A stretch of DNA of 6,087 bases, taken from positions 1 to 6,087 of the forward strand of contig WGAR01000170.1 in assembly GCA_015494725.1 (NCBI GenBank), read 5' to 3'. This DNA is from Thermodesulfobacteriaceae bacterium. GTDB lineage: Bacteria > Desulfobacterota > Thermodesulfobacteria > Thermodesulfobacteriales > Thermodesulfobacteriaceae. The translations under genes and the position numbers were made by a program. Below, one piece after another: positions 1 through 6,032 of this stretch (position 1 is the first letter of the stretch; each line of letters opens with the position of its first letter). The notes beneath the pieces are model-generated. The model ran no database searches and was not told the DNA's origin. It saw only the letters and a program-made list of their open reading frames with translations.

Positions 1-276
1 GCCCTTCCGCAGGAGAAGAAATCCTTAGTTAAGACTTATAAGGGCCTGCGGCCGGAGGCTGAGGCGGCCTTAAGGGAACTCTGGAGGGCCCTTTTCCCGG
101 AGGAAAATCCCCGCCGTATCACCCACGGGCTCCTTGACGCCTCGGTCTGTGCCCTTACCGCCCGGGCCTATCATCTGGCCCCGGAAAACCTCCTTTTCCT
201 TCCCTCCTCCGGCTCCCGCGGCTTCGGCCCTTTCGTAGTTCTTTTAAAATTTCCTTGCAAATTTTTCATGCCATGA
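1..276 (+). CDS. C-terminal fragment of a probable DUF429 (RNase H-fold) protein, 5' end outside window
   Basis: The window opens inside an open frame (frame 1) that gives 91 residues before TGA at 274-276, followed directly by an in-frame TAA. The readable part contains KTYKGL near residues 11-16, a charged helix, then HGLLDASVCALTARA at 42-56. This resembles the end of DUF429 proteins (predicted RNase H-fold nucleases), where a K-T-x-x-G-L segment precedes a helix of the form D-x-L-D-A-x-x-A-x-x-A that supplies a late acidic residue, here Asp46. The assignment is by motif memory only, since the N-terminal catalytic part is missing. The last ten residues (KFPCKFFMP region) are read from an AT-rich stretch unlike the rest of the gene, so the native C-terminus may have been altered or extended. 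The next gene, on the same strand, starts 12 bp later. The function of the family is not established. Confidence 0.5.
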   Translation, partial: ALPQEKKSLVKTYKGLRPEAEAALRELWRALFPEENPRRITHGLLDASVCALTARAYHLAPENLLFLPSSGSRGFGPFVVLLKFPCKFFMP

Positions 277-282
277 TAAAAT
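255..282 (+). promoter_or_regulatory. Probable sigma70-type extended -10 promoter for the AAA ATPase gene
   Basis: TTGCAA at 255-260 (4 of 6 to the -35 consensus) is followed by a 16-nt spacer and TAAAAT at 277-282 (5 of 6 to the -10 consensus). A TG sits one base ahead of the -10 (274-275), giving an extended -10. The site lies in an AT-rich island (13 G/C of 50 over 241-290) between GC-rich genes and overlaps the stop codons of the upstream gene. Transcription would be expected to start about 6-8 nt past the -10, that is at or next to the GTG start at 289. No Shine-Dalgarno sequence is visible before that GTG. Confidence 0.5.
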
Positions 283-284
283 TT
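259..284. repeat. Inverted repeat covering the ATPase promoter (possible operator)
   Basis: The left arm AAATTTTTCATG (259-270) and right arm CATGATAAAATTT (272-284) pair over 12 bases with a single bulged A and one central base. The repeat spans the spacer and the -10 element of the predicted promoter and includes the TGA TAA stops of the upstream gene. It could be an operator for a dimeric regulator or a weak RNA hairpin at the end of the upstream transcript. There is no U-run after it, which argues against an efficient intrinsic terminator. Part of the symmetry may simply reflect AT-richness. Confidence 0.4.
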
Positions 285-288
285 CCAT

Positions 289-1578
289 GTGATTTGGTTG
301 CCCAGGTATTTAAGCGCCCGTTTACCCGGGGGTTCTCCCCCGCGCCGCCTGGTGGTACTCACCGGAGCCCGTCAGGTGGGAAAGACCACGCTGGCCAAAA
401 GACTTTACACGGGTCGCTACCGCTACTTCAACCTGGATTCGGCCGGTGAAAGGTTGAGGCTTGAGCGTGTCCCGGCCGAGGCCTGGGGCCGGACGGTGGG
501 GGAGGCGGTTTTTGACGAGATCCAGAAGGCCCCCGCCCTCCTCGAAAAGATCAAATGGGCCTACGACGCCCGCGAGGTAGATTTTTCCGTCCTTCTCGGG
601 TCCTCCCGCATCCTGCTTCTATCTAAAATTAAAGAGACACTTGCCGGAAGGGTCTTCCTTTACGAGCTCTGGCCTCTTACCCTAGGGGAACTGGCTCCCT
701 TTTATGGCGCCCCGTTTCCGGAAAAGCCCCTGCTTGCCGTCCTTCTCGAAAATCTAAACCAGGCCCCGGAGATCCTTAGCGCTTTACCGGCTCCGGTGGG
801 CGAAGAGGTGGGACGCCTTAAGAGCGCCCTAGAACATCTCCTCACCTTCGGAGGGCTTCCCACCCTTCTTGAGTATCCTCCGGAGGAACGGTTCGCCTGG
901 CTTGAAGCCTACCAGAGCACCTATCTCGAGAGAGATCTTGCCGACCTTGCTCGTCTGCGGGACCTTGAACCCTTTCTCCTCTGCCACCGGTTAGCCGCCC
1001 TTCGGGCGGCCCGTATCCTTTCCTACTCGGAACTTGCCCGGGACGCCGGTATCTCCGTGGCCACCGTGAGACGCTACCTGCGTTACCTGGAACTCTCCTA
1101 TCAGATCCTATTCCTTCCGGCCTGGGCCGGAAATCCCGCGGTAAGGCTGATTAAAAGTCCCAAACTCATCTGGTTTGATGCCGGGCTCCAGAGGGTGCTT
1201 TCCGGACAACTTCAGGGACTAACCGGCGAACAGTACGAAAACGCCATCACCGCCCAGATCCTTACCACCCTGCGCTCCTTAGGCCTGCGTTTTTCGGCCT
1301 TCTATCTGCGCACGGCCGGCGGCCTGGAAGTGGATCTCCTTCTTGAGACTCCGGCCGGATTCGTGGCGGTAGAGATGAAGGCCCGGGAAAAGGTCTATCG
1401 GAAGGACGCCACCCCCATTGAACGCGGTCGTCGCCTTTTCGGGAATCGTCTCCGCCTGGGCCTGGTAATTTACCGGGGAGAGGAGATCTTCCCGCTCACC
1501 GAAAGCGTCTTTGCCCTTCCCGACTGGCTTCTTCTCGGATGGCCCGGCGGAGGTCAGACCGCCCTTTCGGGCTCTTAA
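289..1578 (+). CDS. AAA family ATPase with C-terminal DUF4143 domain
   Basis: A 429-residue protein with the full architecture of the AAA_14/DUF4143 family. Walker A is GARQVGKT at residues 26-33. Walker B is VFDEIQ at 74-79. A sensor-1-like LLGSSRILLL follows at 102-111, then the family signature LAGRVFLYELWPLT at about 118-131. A winged-helix-like segment lies at about 245-269 (SYSELARDAGIS, then TVRRYLRYLE). The C-terminal DUF4143 part has a restriction-endonuclease-like look, with EVDLLLE at 347-353 and VEMK at 361-364 giving a D349...E362-x-K364 set. Length is typical and no frame disruption is seen. The start is GTG at 289, giving about 25 residues before Walker A as in relatives; no Shine-Dalgarno is present, which fits leaderless translation from the promoter just upstream. 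The biological role of the family is unknown; it is common, often multicopy and patchily distributed. It converges on the minus-strand operon. Confidence 0.9.
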   Translation: MIWLPRYLSARLPGGSPPRRLVVLTGARQVGKTTLAKRLYTGRYRYFNLDSAGERLRLERVPAEAWGRTVGEAVFDEIQKAPALLEKIKWAYDAREVDFSVLLGSSRILLLSKIKETLAGRVFLYELWPLTLGELAPFYGAPFPEKPLLAVLLENLNQAPEILSALPAPVGEEVGRLKSALEHLLTFGGLPTLLEYPPEERFAWLEAYQSTYLERDLADLARLRDLEPFLLCHRLAALRAARILSYSELARDAGISVATVRRYLRYLELSYQILFLPAWAGNPAVRLIKSPKLIWFDAGLQRVLSGQLQGLTGEQYENAITAQILTTLRSLGLRFSAFYLRTAGGLEVDLLLETPAGFVAVEMKAREKVYRKDATPIERGRRLFGNRLRLGLVIYRGEEIFPLTESVFALPDWLLLGWPGGGQTALSGS

Positions 1579-1600
1579 CCCTACTAAACGGGAACCTCCC

Positions 1601-1625
1601 TCCCAAAAAGTTGAACTTTTTGGGA
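1601..1625. terminator. Perfect palindrome between convergent genes, possible bidirectional terminator
   Basis: The arms TCCCAAAAAGTT (1601-1612) and AACTTTTTGGGA (1614-1625) are exact reverse complements around a single G. As RNA from either strand this folds into a 10-bp stem with a five-base loop. It lies 22 bp after the ATPase stop and 84 bp beyond the stop of the minus-strand operon, where a shared terminator is expected. The U-run is inside the stem rather than after it, so it is not a textbook intrinsic terminator. The rest of 1579-1709 shows nothing else I can support. Confidence 0.5.
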
Positions 1626-1709
1626 ATAGGATTACCCCTTGGTAAGGATGCTAAATCTTGAAAGTATAAGAGAGGAGAGGCTTTATCCGCGGGAATTGCT
1701 TTCAAAGCT

Positions 1710-2234
1710 CTACCCCGGAAGGCTACTCAAAATCCTCACCCCCAGGGCGGTGGCCAGGGGAAGGGTGAGGTTATCGTCGGGGAAAGGCAGGGCCTCGATC
1801 AGGGTGAGGATTCCGGAAAGAAGAAGGATCTTTCCCCCAAAGGGAAGACCGAAGAAGAGGAACACGCAGAGGGAAAGAGCGAAAAAGACCAGGTGATGGA
1901 GAGGGCCCCGGCCGAAAAGCCCGGAAATTCCATCGCCGAGGGCAAGCACCCAGAGCCCGCAGAGGGCCGCTTTCAAGGGGAAAAGAAGAAAGGAAAGCCC
2001 CACCCCCCAGAGATAGTAGAAGGTCCCGGTGGGACGCCGAAACTCGCTTTCCCTTAAAAGGGAGGAAAGCCTTCCCGGAAGCCTGAGACATCCCGTAAGC
2101 CTCAGGGTCTCAAAGAGGGTGATTGCCAGAAGAAGCGAAAGGAAGAAAAGCCGCCGGTAGTCGCCAAGGATTAAGGCCAGGGGGTGGAAAAGGAGGCCGG
2201 AGAGGTGAAAGAGCTTGCGCGGAAGTTCCCTCAA
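1710..2234 (-). CDS. Dolichol/polyprenol kinase-like (COG0170-type) membrane protein, short form
   Basis: A 174-residue, very hydrophobic protein with landmarks of the CTP-dependent dolichol/phytol kinase family, related to phosphatidate cytidylyltransferases. These are RKLFHLSGLLFHP at 6-18, GTFYYLWGVGL at 70-80, the acidic LALGDGISGLFGR at 97-109, and LPFPDDNLTLPL at 149-160. Family members phosphorylate isoprenoid alcohols or related lipids in the membrane; the substrate here cannot be read. The usual segment with KSxEGS between the GDG motif and the next membrane helix is absent: G108-R109 runs almost straight into a hydrophobic stretch. The start is TTG at 2234-2232, overlapping the upstream TGA as TTGA, with GAGGG just before it, so translation is probably coupled to the Uma2 gene. 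There is no alternative ATG. About five membrane segments are plausible. It is the last gene of the operon. Confidence 0.7.
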   Translation of the reverse strand: MRELPRKLFHLSGLLFHPLALILGDYRRLFFLSLLLAITLFETLRLTGCLRLPGRLSSLLRESEFRRPTGTFYYLWGVGLSFLLFPLKAALCGLWVLALGDGISGLFGRGPLHHLVFFALSLCVFLFFGLPFGGKILLLSGILTLIEALPFPDDNLTLPLATALGVRILSSLPG

Positions 2235-2782
2235 GGGCCCTCGGAGAAGATCCGGGTGAAGTCGATCTCCGCCGGACAGGTAAGATCCTCAAAACGCATG
2301 CTTCCCCGGAAGAAGTCCCCTTCCTTCACGTAGCGTCCCTCGGAAAGACGCCACACCTTGGCCAGCCTCTTTTCCGGATAAACCAGAACGTAGTAGCGCA
2401 CCCCCTCCCGGGCGCAGATCTCAAACTTTACCGTCTCATCAAGCTTTCTCGTGTGCGGGGAGACCACCTCCAGCACCATCTCCGGGGTGCGAAGGAGGCG
2501 TTTCTGGTCCAGGTCCTCCTCGCAGACCACCACGAGATCCGGAACCAGCACCGTGTCCTCCGCCACCTCCCAGGCTACCCCCGGAAGGGCAAGACACCGG
2601 GTCTTCTCGCAGGCCTCAAACTGATCCATAAGCTCCCGGGTTAAGCGATAGACGAACCACTGGTGGCGCAGGGCCGGGGCCACCATGGCCACCGGCTGCC
2701 CGTAGATAAGCTCCCAGTCGCCCTCCCAGGTCTCCCAGTCGGAGACGGTGTAGCTTATCGGGACCCTTGCGGCTTCACCCAT
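2231..2782 (-). CDS. Uma2 family (DUF820) putative PD-(D/E)XK endonuclease
   Basis: A 183-residue protein matching the Uma2 family over its whole length. The N-terminal strand pair is WELIYGQPVAM at 23-33 with the usual His-Gln (H40-Q41) after it. VLVPDLVVV at 78-86 carries the PD aspartate D82, and MVLEVVSPHT at 102-111 carries E105. D115 and K119 follow in the family's D-x-x-x-K spacing, then GVRYYVLVYP at 127-136. The predicted nuclease core therefore looks intact. The biological role of Uma2 proteins is not established. I chose ATG 2782-2780 over an upstream in-frame start at 2830. The longer form would add 16 residues read from guaA codons that do not look like the family, and GGGAG lies 7 nt before 2782. 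The gene begins 4 nt after guaA and its TGA overlaps the next gene's TTG. Confidence 0.85.
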   Translation of the reverse strand: MGEAARVPISYTVSDWETWEGDWELIYGQPVAMVAPALRHQWFVYRLTRELMDQFEACEKTRCLALPGVAWEVAEDTVLVPDLVVVCEEDLDQKRLLRTPEMVLEVVSPHTRKLDETVKFEICAREGVRYYVLVYPEKRLAKVWRLSEGRYVKEGDFFRGSMRFEDLTCPAEIDFTRIFSEGP

Positions 2783-2786
2783 GGCC

Positions 2787-4334
2787 TCACTCCCATTCAA
2801 TGGTCGCCGGGGGCTTGGAGGATATGTCATAGACCACCCGGTTTACCCCCTTAACCTCGTTAATGATGCGGTTTGAGAGCCGGGCGAGAAGCTCATAGGG
2901 AAGGCGCACCCAGTCCGCGGTCATGGCGTCCTGGCTTTCCACGCAGCGAATGGCCACCACGTGTTCATAGGTCCGGTAATCTCCCATGACCCCCACGGTC
3001 TTAACCGGGACCAGCACGGCAAAACTCTGCCACACCCGGTAGTACCAGCCGCTTGCAAGCATCTCCTCGGTGACGATGGCATCGGCCTCGCGCAGGATCC
3101 GGAGCCTCTCCTCGGTGACCTCCCCCAGGATACGGATGGCCAGCCCCGGCCCCGGAAAAGGCTGCCGCCAGACCACCTTTTTAGGAAGCCCGAGTCCCCG
3201 GGCGATCTCCCGCACCTCGTCCTTGAAAAGCTCCCGCAGGGGCTCGATGAGCTTAAGCTGCATCCTTTCCGGAAGCCCGCCCACGTTGTGATGGGTCTTG
3301 ATGGTGGCCGAAGGGCCGCGGAAGGAAACGCTCTCGATCACATCGGGATAAAGGGTCCCCTGGGCCAGCCACTTGACCCCGCCGATCTTTCGGGCCTCCT
3401 CCTCAAAGACCTCGATGAAGGTGTGCCCGATGATACGCCGTTTCTCCTCCGGGTCCGTCACCCCGCGAAGTCTTTCCAGGAACTTCTGCGAGGCATCCAC
3501 ATAGCGCACCGAAAGCCCCAGGGATTCCATGAGGGAGAGCACCTCCTCGGGCTCCCCCTTGCGCAGAAGGCCGTTATTCACGAAGATGGGGACCAGCCGA
3601 TCCCCTATGGCCCGGTGCACGAGAAGGGCGGTCACCGTGGAGTCGATCCCTCCGGAAAGGGCGCAGACTACCTTTTCCTCCGGGGCCACGGCCTTGCGGA
3701 TCTCGCGCACCGTGGCCTCGATAAAGGACTCCATGGTCCAGGTGGGACGGCAGCCGCAGATGCGAAAGACGAAGTTCGCAAGCACCTCGCGGCCGATCTC
3801 GGTGTGGGCCACCTCCGGGTGAAACTGGACCCCGAAGAGGGGCTTTTCTTTATGCCGCATGGCCGCATAGGGGGAGTTTTCGCTTTCGGCAAGGGGCACA
3901 AAGCCCGGGGGTAAGACCTCAATGCGGTCGCCGTGGCTCATCCAGACCCGAAAGCTCCGCGAAGGATCAAGGCCGGCGAAAAGGTCTTCTACCGAAAGCA
4001 CCCGGAGTTCCGCCGGCCCGTATTCGCGTTTTACCGACCTCTCCACCCGTCCGCCGAGGAGATGGGCCATGAGCTGCATCCCGTAGCAGATCCCGAGCAC
4101 CGGAACCCCCAGATCAAAAAGCTCCACCGGGACCATGGGGGCTCCGGGGTCATAGACGCTGGCCGGCCCGCCGGAAAGGATGATCCCTTTGGGGCGAAAG
4201 GCCCGGATCTCCTCCAAGGAAACCGTACAGGGCCGGATCTCGCTATAGACCTTGAGTTCCCTTACCCTGCGGGCGATAAGCTGCGTGGTCTGGGAACCGA
4301 AATCCAGGACTAAGATGGCCTCTTCAGGACGCAT
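2787..4334 (-). CDS. guaA: GMP synthase (glutamine-hydrolysing)
   Basis: GuaA converts XMP, ATP and glutamine to GMP, the last step of de novo guanine nucleotide synthesis, in the cytoplasm. The 515 residues match the usual full length. The class I glutamine amidotransferase domain has the nucleophile in GICYGMQ (C83) with H172 and E174 in FHPEVAHT. The ATP-pyrophosphatase domain begins near 200 with the P-loop SGGIDST at 227-233. The C-terminal dimerisation domain ends in the characteristic KPPATIEWE. The start ATG 4334-4332 is preceded by AGGGAGGAAA (4350-4341), an excellent ribosome site 9 nt away that lies within the end of the upstream gene. The two genes overlap by 11 nt. No leader exists, so a guanine or other riboswitch directly controlling guaA is excluded here. 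Expression probably follows the operon promoter upstream of prs, outside the window. Confidence 0.98.
   Translation of the reverse strand: MRPEEAILVLDFGSQTTQLIARRVRELKVYSEIRPCTVSLEEIRAFRPKGIILSGGPASVYDPGAPMVPVELFDLGVPVLGICYGMQLMAHLLGGRVERSVKREYGPAELRVLSVEDLFAGLDPSRSFRVWMSHGDRIEVLPPGFVPLAESENSPYAAMRHKEKPLFGVQFHPEVAHTEIGREVLANFVFRICGCRPTWTMESFIEATVREIRKAVAPEEKVVCALSGGIDSTVTALLVHRAIGDRLVPIFVNNGLLRKGEPEEVLSLMESLGLSVRYVDASQKFLERLRGVTDPEEKRRIIGHTFIEVFEEEARKIGGVKWLAQGTLYPDVIESVSFRGPSATIKTHHNVGGLPERMQLKLIEPLRELFKDEVREIARGLGLPKKVVWRQPFPGPGLAIRILGEVTEERLRILREADAIVTEEMLASGWYYRVWQSFAVLVPVKTVGVMGDYRTYEHVVAIRCVESQDAMTADWVRLPYELLARLSNRIINEVKGVNRVVYDISSKPPATIEWE
2790..2794 (-). promoter_or_regulatory. Shine-Dalgarno deciding the Uma2 start
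   Basis: On the minus strand GGGAG reads from 2794 to 2790, inside the last codons of guaA, with a 7-nt gap to ATG at 2782. This supports the short start over the upstream alternative at 2830. Confidence 0.6.
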
Positions 4335-4821
4335 GTTTTCTTTCCTCCCTGCGCATCTTCCGCAGCATGATGGTGGCCCCCACCAGGGCCAGGATCAGGG
4401 CCCCCACCAGGGCCATCTCCAGCATGTAAAGCTTCACCCGCTCCGGGGTCACCTCCCCGTGGGAGATCTCGAAGGCCAGGATGAGAAGCCTTCGCACCAG
4501 GGCGATGATGGCCACCATGATGAAGGGTTCCACGCACTGAAGATGATATTCCTCCCCGAAGACGATCTGCACGGTGTAAAGGATCTCCAGGAACATGAGG
4601 GCGATGAGGAAGCGATCGATGACCTTCAAGACCCCCAGGGCAAAGTCCTTGTAGGCAAAGGCCCGAAGGAGGGCGTGGAATCCGTCGTAGATCACCTCCA
4701 GGGTGGCCAGGATGATCCCGATGGCCACCAGGATGTAGAGGATGCGCTCCATGCGCAAAAAATTCTCCTGGAACCAGATGTCAAGCCCGGAACGGCGGGG
4801 AGGTTTTTTTCTGGGGCTCAT
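4324..4821 (-). CDS. PsiE family (phosphate-starvation-inducible) membrane protein
   Basis: A 165-residue protein with a basic N-terminus (MSPRKKPPRR) and four predicted membrane helices at about 27-46, 66-88, 99-118 and 134-153. The central block is the strongest family signal: FLEILYTV at 77-84, then VEPFIMVAIIALVRRLLI at 97-114, which matches the PsiE pattern of E-x-L near helix 2 followed by VEP and an R-rich end to helix 3. The E. coli psiE gene responds to phosphate starvation and cAMP-CRP, but the molecular function of the family is unknown, so the name says nothing about regulation here. The start ATG 4821-4819 overlaps the pth stop as ATGA, with GGAAGGTG just upstream. The 3' end overlaps guaA by 11 nt. 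Helix 4 contains an internal 16-bp direct repeat. Confidence 0.75.
   Translation of the reverse strand: MSPRKKPPRRSGLDIWFQENFLRMERILYILVAIGIILATLEVIYDGFHALLRAFAYKDFALGVLKVIDRFLIALMFLEILYTVQIVFGEEYHLQCVEPFIMVAIIALVRRLLILAFEISHGEVTPERVKLYMLEMALVGALILALVGATIMLRKMRREERKHAS
4376..4415. repeat. 16-bp direct repeat within the psiE-like gene
   Basis: GCCCCCACCAGGGCCA occurs exactly at 4376-4391 and 4400-4415, a 24-bp period equal to eight codons. In the protein it encodes two copies of ALVGA within the fourth membrane helix (about 137-149). It may be a small in-frame duplication or convergence on common codons. Confidence 0.7.
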
Positions 4822-5405
4822 CTTGCACCTTCCCTTTCATTTTGAAGGAGGTCCCTTCGGTTGTAAAGGGACATGGCCTTGGGAAGCCCCTCGCGGAGGA
4901 TGGTCCGCATGGCCGCAACCGAAAGCTCAAGCACCTTCTCCACCACCGGTTCCTCCTCCGGACGGAAAGGGGAGAGCACATAGTCCGGAACGGAAATCCC
5001 GGAAGGCGGCCGCCCGATCCCCAGCTTAAGCCGGGGGATCTCTTCGGTCCCGAGCATGGCGAGCACCGAGGCCACCCCGCGGTGTCCTCCGCTTCCTCCC
5101 CGGGGAAGGATCTTCATCCGCCCCAGGGGAAGATCGAGGTCGTCGTGGACGAGAAGCACCCTTTCCGGAGGGATCCGGTAATGTTCTGTCGCCCCGGCTA
5201 CGGCCTTTCCGGAAAGATTCATGTAGGTGAGGGGAAGGAGCAAAACGGCCTCCTTCCCTTCGGCGATAAGGGCCTCTAAGGAGGGATTCTCCCTAAAGGT
5301 AAGCTTCAGCTCCTCGGCAAGGAGCGCCACCGCTCGCCAGCCGAGGTTGTGCCGGGTAAAGAAGTATTCGGGGCCGGGGTTCCCCAGCCCCGCGAAAAGC
5401 CACAT
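4818..5405 (-). CDS. pth: Peptidyl-tRNA hydrolase
   Basis: Pth cleaves the ester bond of peptidyl-tRNAs released by stalled ribosomes, recycling tRNA. The 195-residue protein has the expected length and motifs: FAGLGNPGPEY at 4-14 with N9, the catalytic histidine in TRHNLGW (H19), LTYMNLSG at 59-66 with N63, and VHDDLDLPLG at 86-95 with D88. GGSGGHRGVASV at 103-114 follows. In E. coli the equivalent of R109 is an asparagine (N114) that contacts substrate, so this position differs. The start ATG 5405-5403 is 2 nt after the rplY stop, with GGAG 5 nt ahead inside the rplY end. Its own stop overlaps the next start (ATGA). Adjacency to rplY is common in bacteria and supports the call. Confidence 0.97.
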   Translation of the reverse strand: MWLFAGLGNPGPEYFFTRHNLGWRAVALLAEELKLTFRENPSLEALIAEGKEAVLLLPLTYMNLSGKAVAGATEHYRIPPERVLLVHDDLDLPLGRMKILPRGGSGGHRGVASVLAMLGTEEIPRLKLGIGRPPSGISVPDYVLSPFRPEEEPVVEKVLELSVAAMRTILREGLPKAMSLYNRRDLLQNEREGAR

Positions 5406-5407
5406 CT

Positions 5408-6013
5408 TTACTCCGCGGTCTCGCCCTCCGTCTCCTCGGCGGCCTCCTCCTCGGCCTCCACGATGGTCACCACCGGGGCCCCCGGATCCTCGGCGAACTT
5501 CACCCCCTCGGGCGGGGTGAGGTCCCGCACATGAAGGGTATCCCCCACGTCAAGCTCCGAGACATCGATCTCAATGCGGTCCGGAATGCGGTCCGGAAGA
5601 CAGGTTACGGTGAGCTCGTGCATGAGGATCTCCAGGATGCCGCCCTTTTCCACCCCTTTGGCCTTGCCCACCACCGCCACCGGCACGTCCACCTCCACCG
5701 GGCGATCCATGCGCACCTCGTAAAAGTCGGCGTGAATGATCTCGTCGGTTACCGGATGATACTGGAGCTCCTTGATGATGGCTATGCGCTGCTCGCTCTT
5801 TCCGTCCTCCTGGACGGTAAGGTTGAAGAGGATCTGCTCTCCGCGATGGCGGAGGAGGATCTTCTTGAGTTCATTAAGCCGCGCGGTAAGGGGAAGGGGA
5901 TCGGTCTGCGGACCGTAAAGGATGGCCGGAATGAGGCCCTGCCGGCGCAGCTTTTTGGCTATTTCCTTTCCGGTCTTTTTTCTGACCTCCACGGTAAACG
6001 GTACCTGTATCAT
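5408..6013 (-). CDS. rplY: 50S ribosomal protein L25, long CTC/TL5 form
   Basis: L25/CTC binds 5S rRNA in the central protuberance of the large subunit. The 201-residue protein is the two-domain form. The N-terminal L25 domain (about 1-95) has GKEIAKKLRRQGLIPAILYG at 15-34 and HADFYEVR-type sequence near its end. The TL5 C-terminal domain has VPVAVVGKAKGVEKGGILE, then CLPDRIPDRIEIDVSEL from 138, and VGDTLHVRDL. It ends in an acidic tail at 186-201 (nine Glu in sixteen residues), usual for the long form. The start ATG 6013-6011 is preceded by a perfect AAGGAGG (6027-6021), the strongest ribosome site in the window, fitting high expression. It lies 19 nt after prs and 2 nt before pth. Confidence 0.97.
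   Translation of the reverse strand: MIQVPFTVEVRKKTGKEIAKKLRRQGLIPAILYGPQTDPLPLTARLNELKKILLRHRGEQILFNLTVQEDGKSEQRIAIIKELQYHPVTDEIIHADFYEVRMDRPVEVDVPVAVVGKAKGVEKGGILEILMHELTVTCLPDRIPDRIEIDVSELDVGDTLHVRDLTPPEGVKFAEDPGAPVVTIVEAEEEAAEETEGETAE
5573..5598. repeat. 12-bp tandem repeat within rplY
   Basis: AATGCGGTCCGG occurs back to back at 5573-5584 and 5585-5596, with the repeat continuing two bases further. It encodes PDRI twice (L25 residues 140-147). The protein is not longer than relatives here, so it is identical codon choice at two adjacent similar positions or local conversion, not an added unit. Confidence 0.8.
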
Positions 6014-6032
6014 GCCTCAACCTCCTTCGGAA

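Noticed and set aside
268..291. Possible fusion or readthrough between the first gene and the ATPase, which share a frame
   Set aside because: Two consecutive in-frame stops (TGA TAA, 274-279) separate them, and the ATPase has its own promoter and a family-typical N-terminus from GTG 289.
1639..1896. Plus-strand open frame starting in the convergent gap, whose first 30 residues look fairly protein-like
   Set aside because: Most of it runs antisense through the kinase-like gene and becomes Arg/Lys-rich. There is no ribosome site or family resemblance.
2783..2830. Upstream start at 2830 for the Uma2 gene
   Set aside because: It would overlap guaA by 44 nt and add residues unlike the family, while ATG 2782 has a well-placed GGGAG.
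2961..3914. Long plus-strand open frame (317 codons) opposite guaA
   Set aside because: It lies wholly antisense to an unmistakable guaA and its product is Pro/His/Gly/Asp-rich low-order sequence without motifs, typical of a shadow in GC-rich DNA.
4335..4350. Purine riboswitch or attenuator ahead of guaA
   Set aside because: guaA overlaps the preceding gene by 11 nt and only a ribosome site is present; there is no leader.
4252..4845. Plus-strand open frame (197 codons) opposite the psiE-like gene
   Set aside because: The product is dominated by His, Gln, Asp and Gly, as expected from the complement of a hydrophobic membrane protein, and it overlaps genes with clear family matches.
5573..5598. 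Tandem repeat in rplY as an insertion or slippage event
   Set aside because: The family normally has the same spacing here (CLPxxIPxxIExD), so no extra residues are present; the repeat reflects identical codons at two similar sites.
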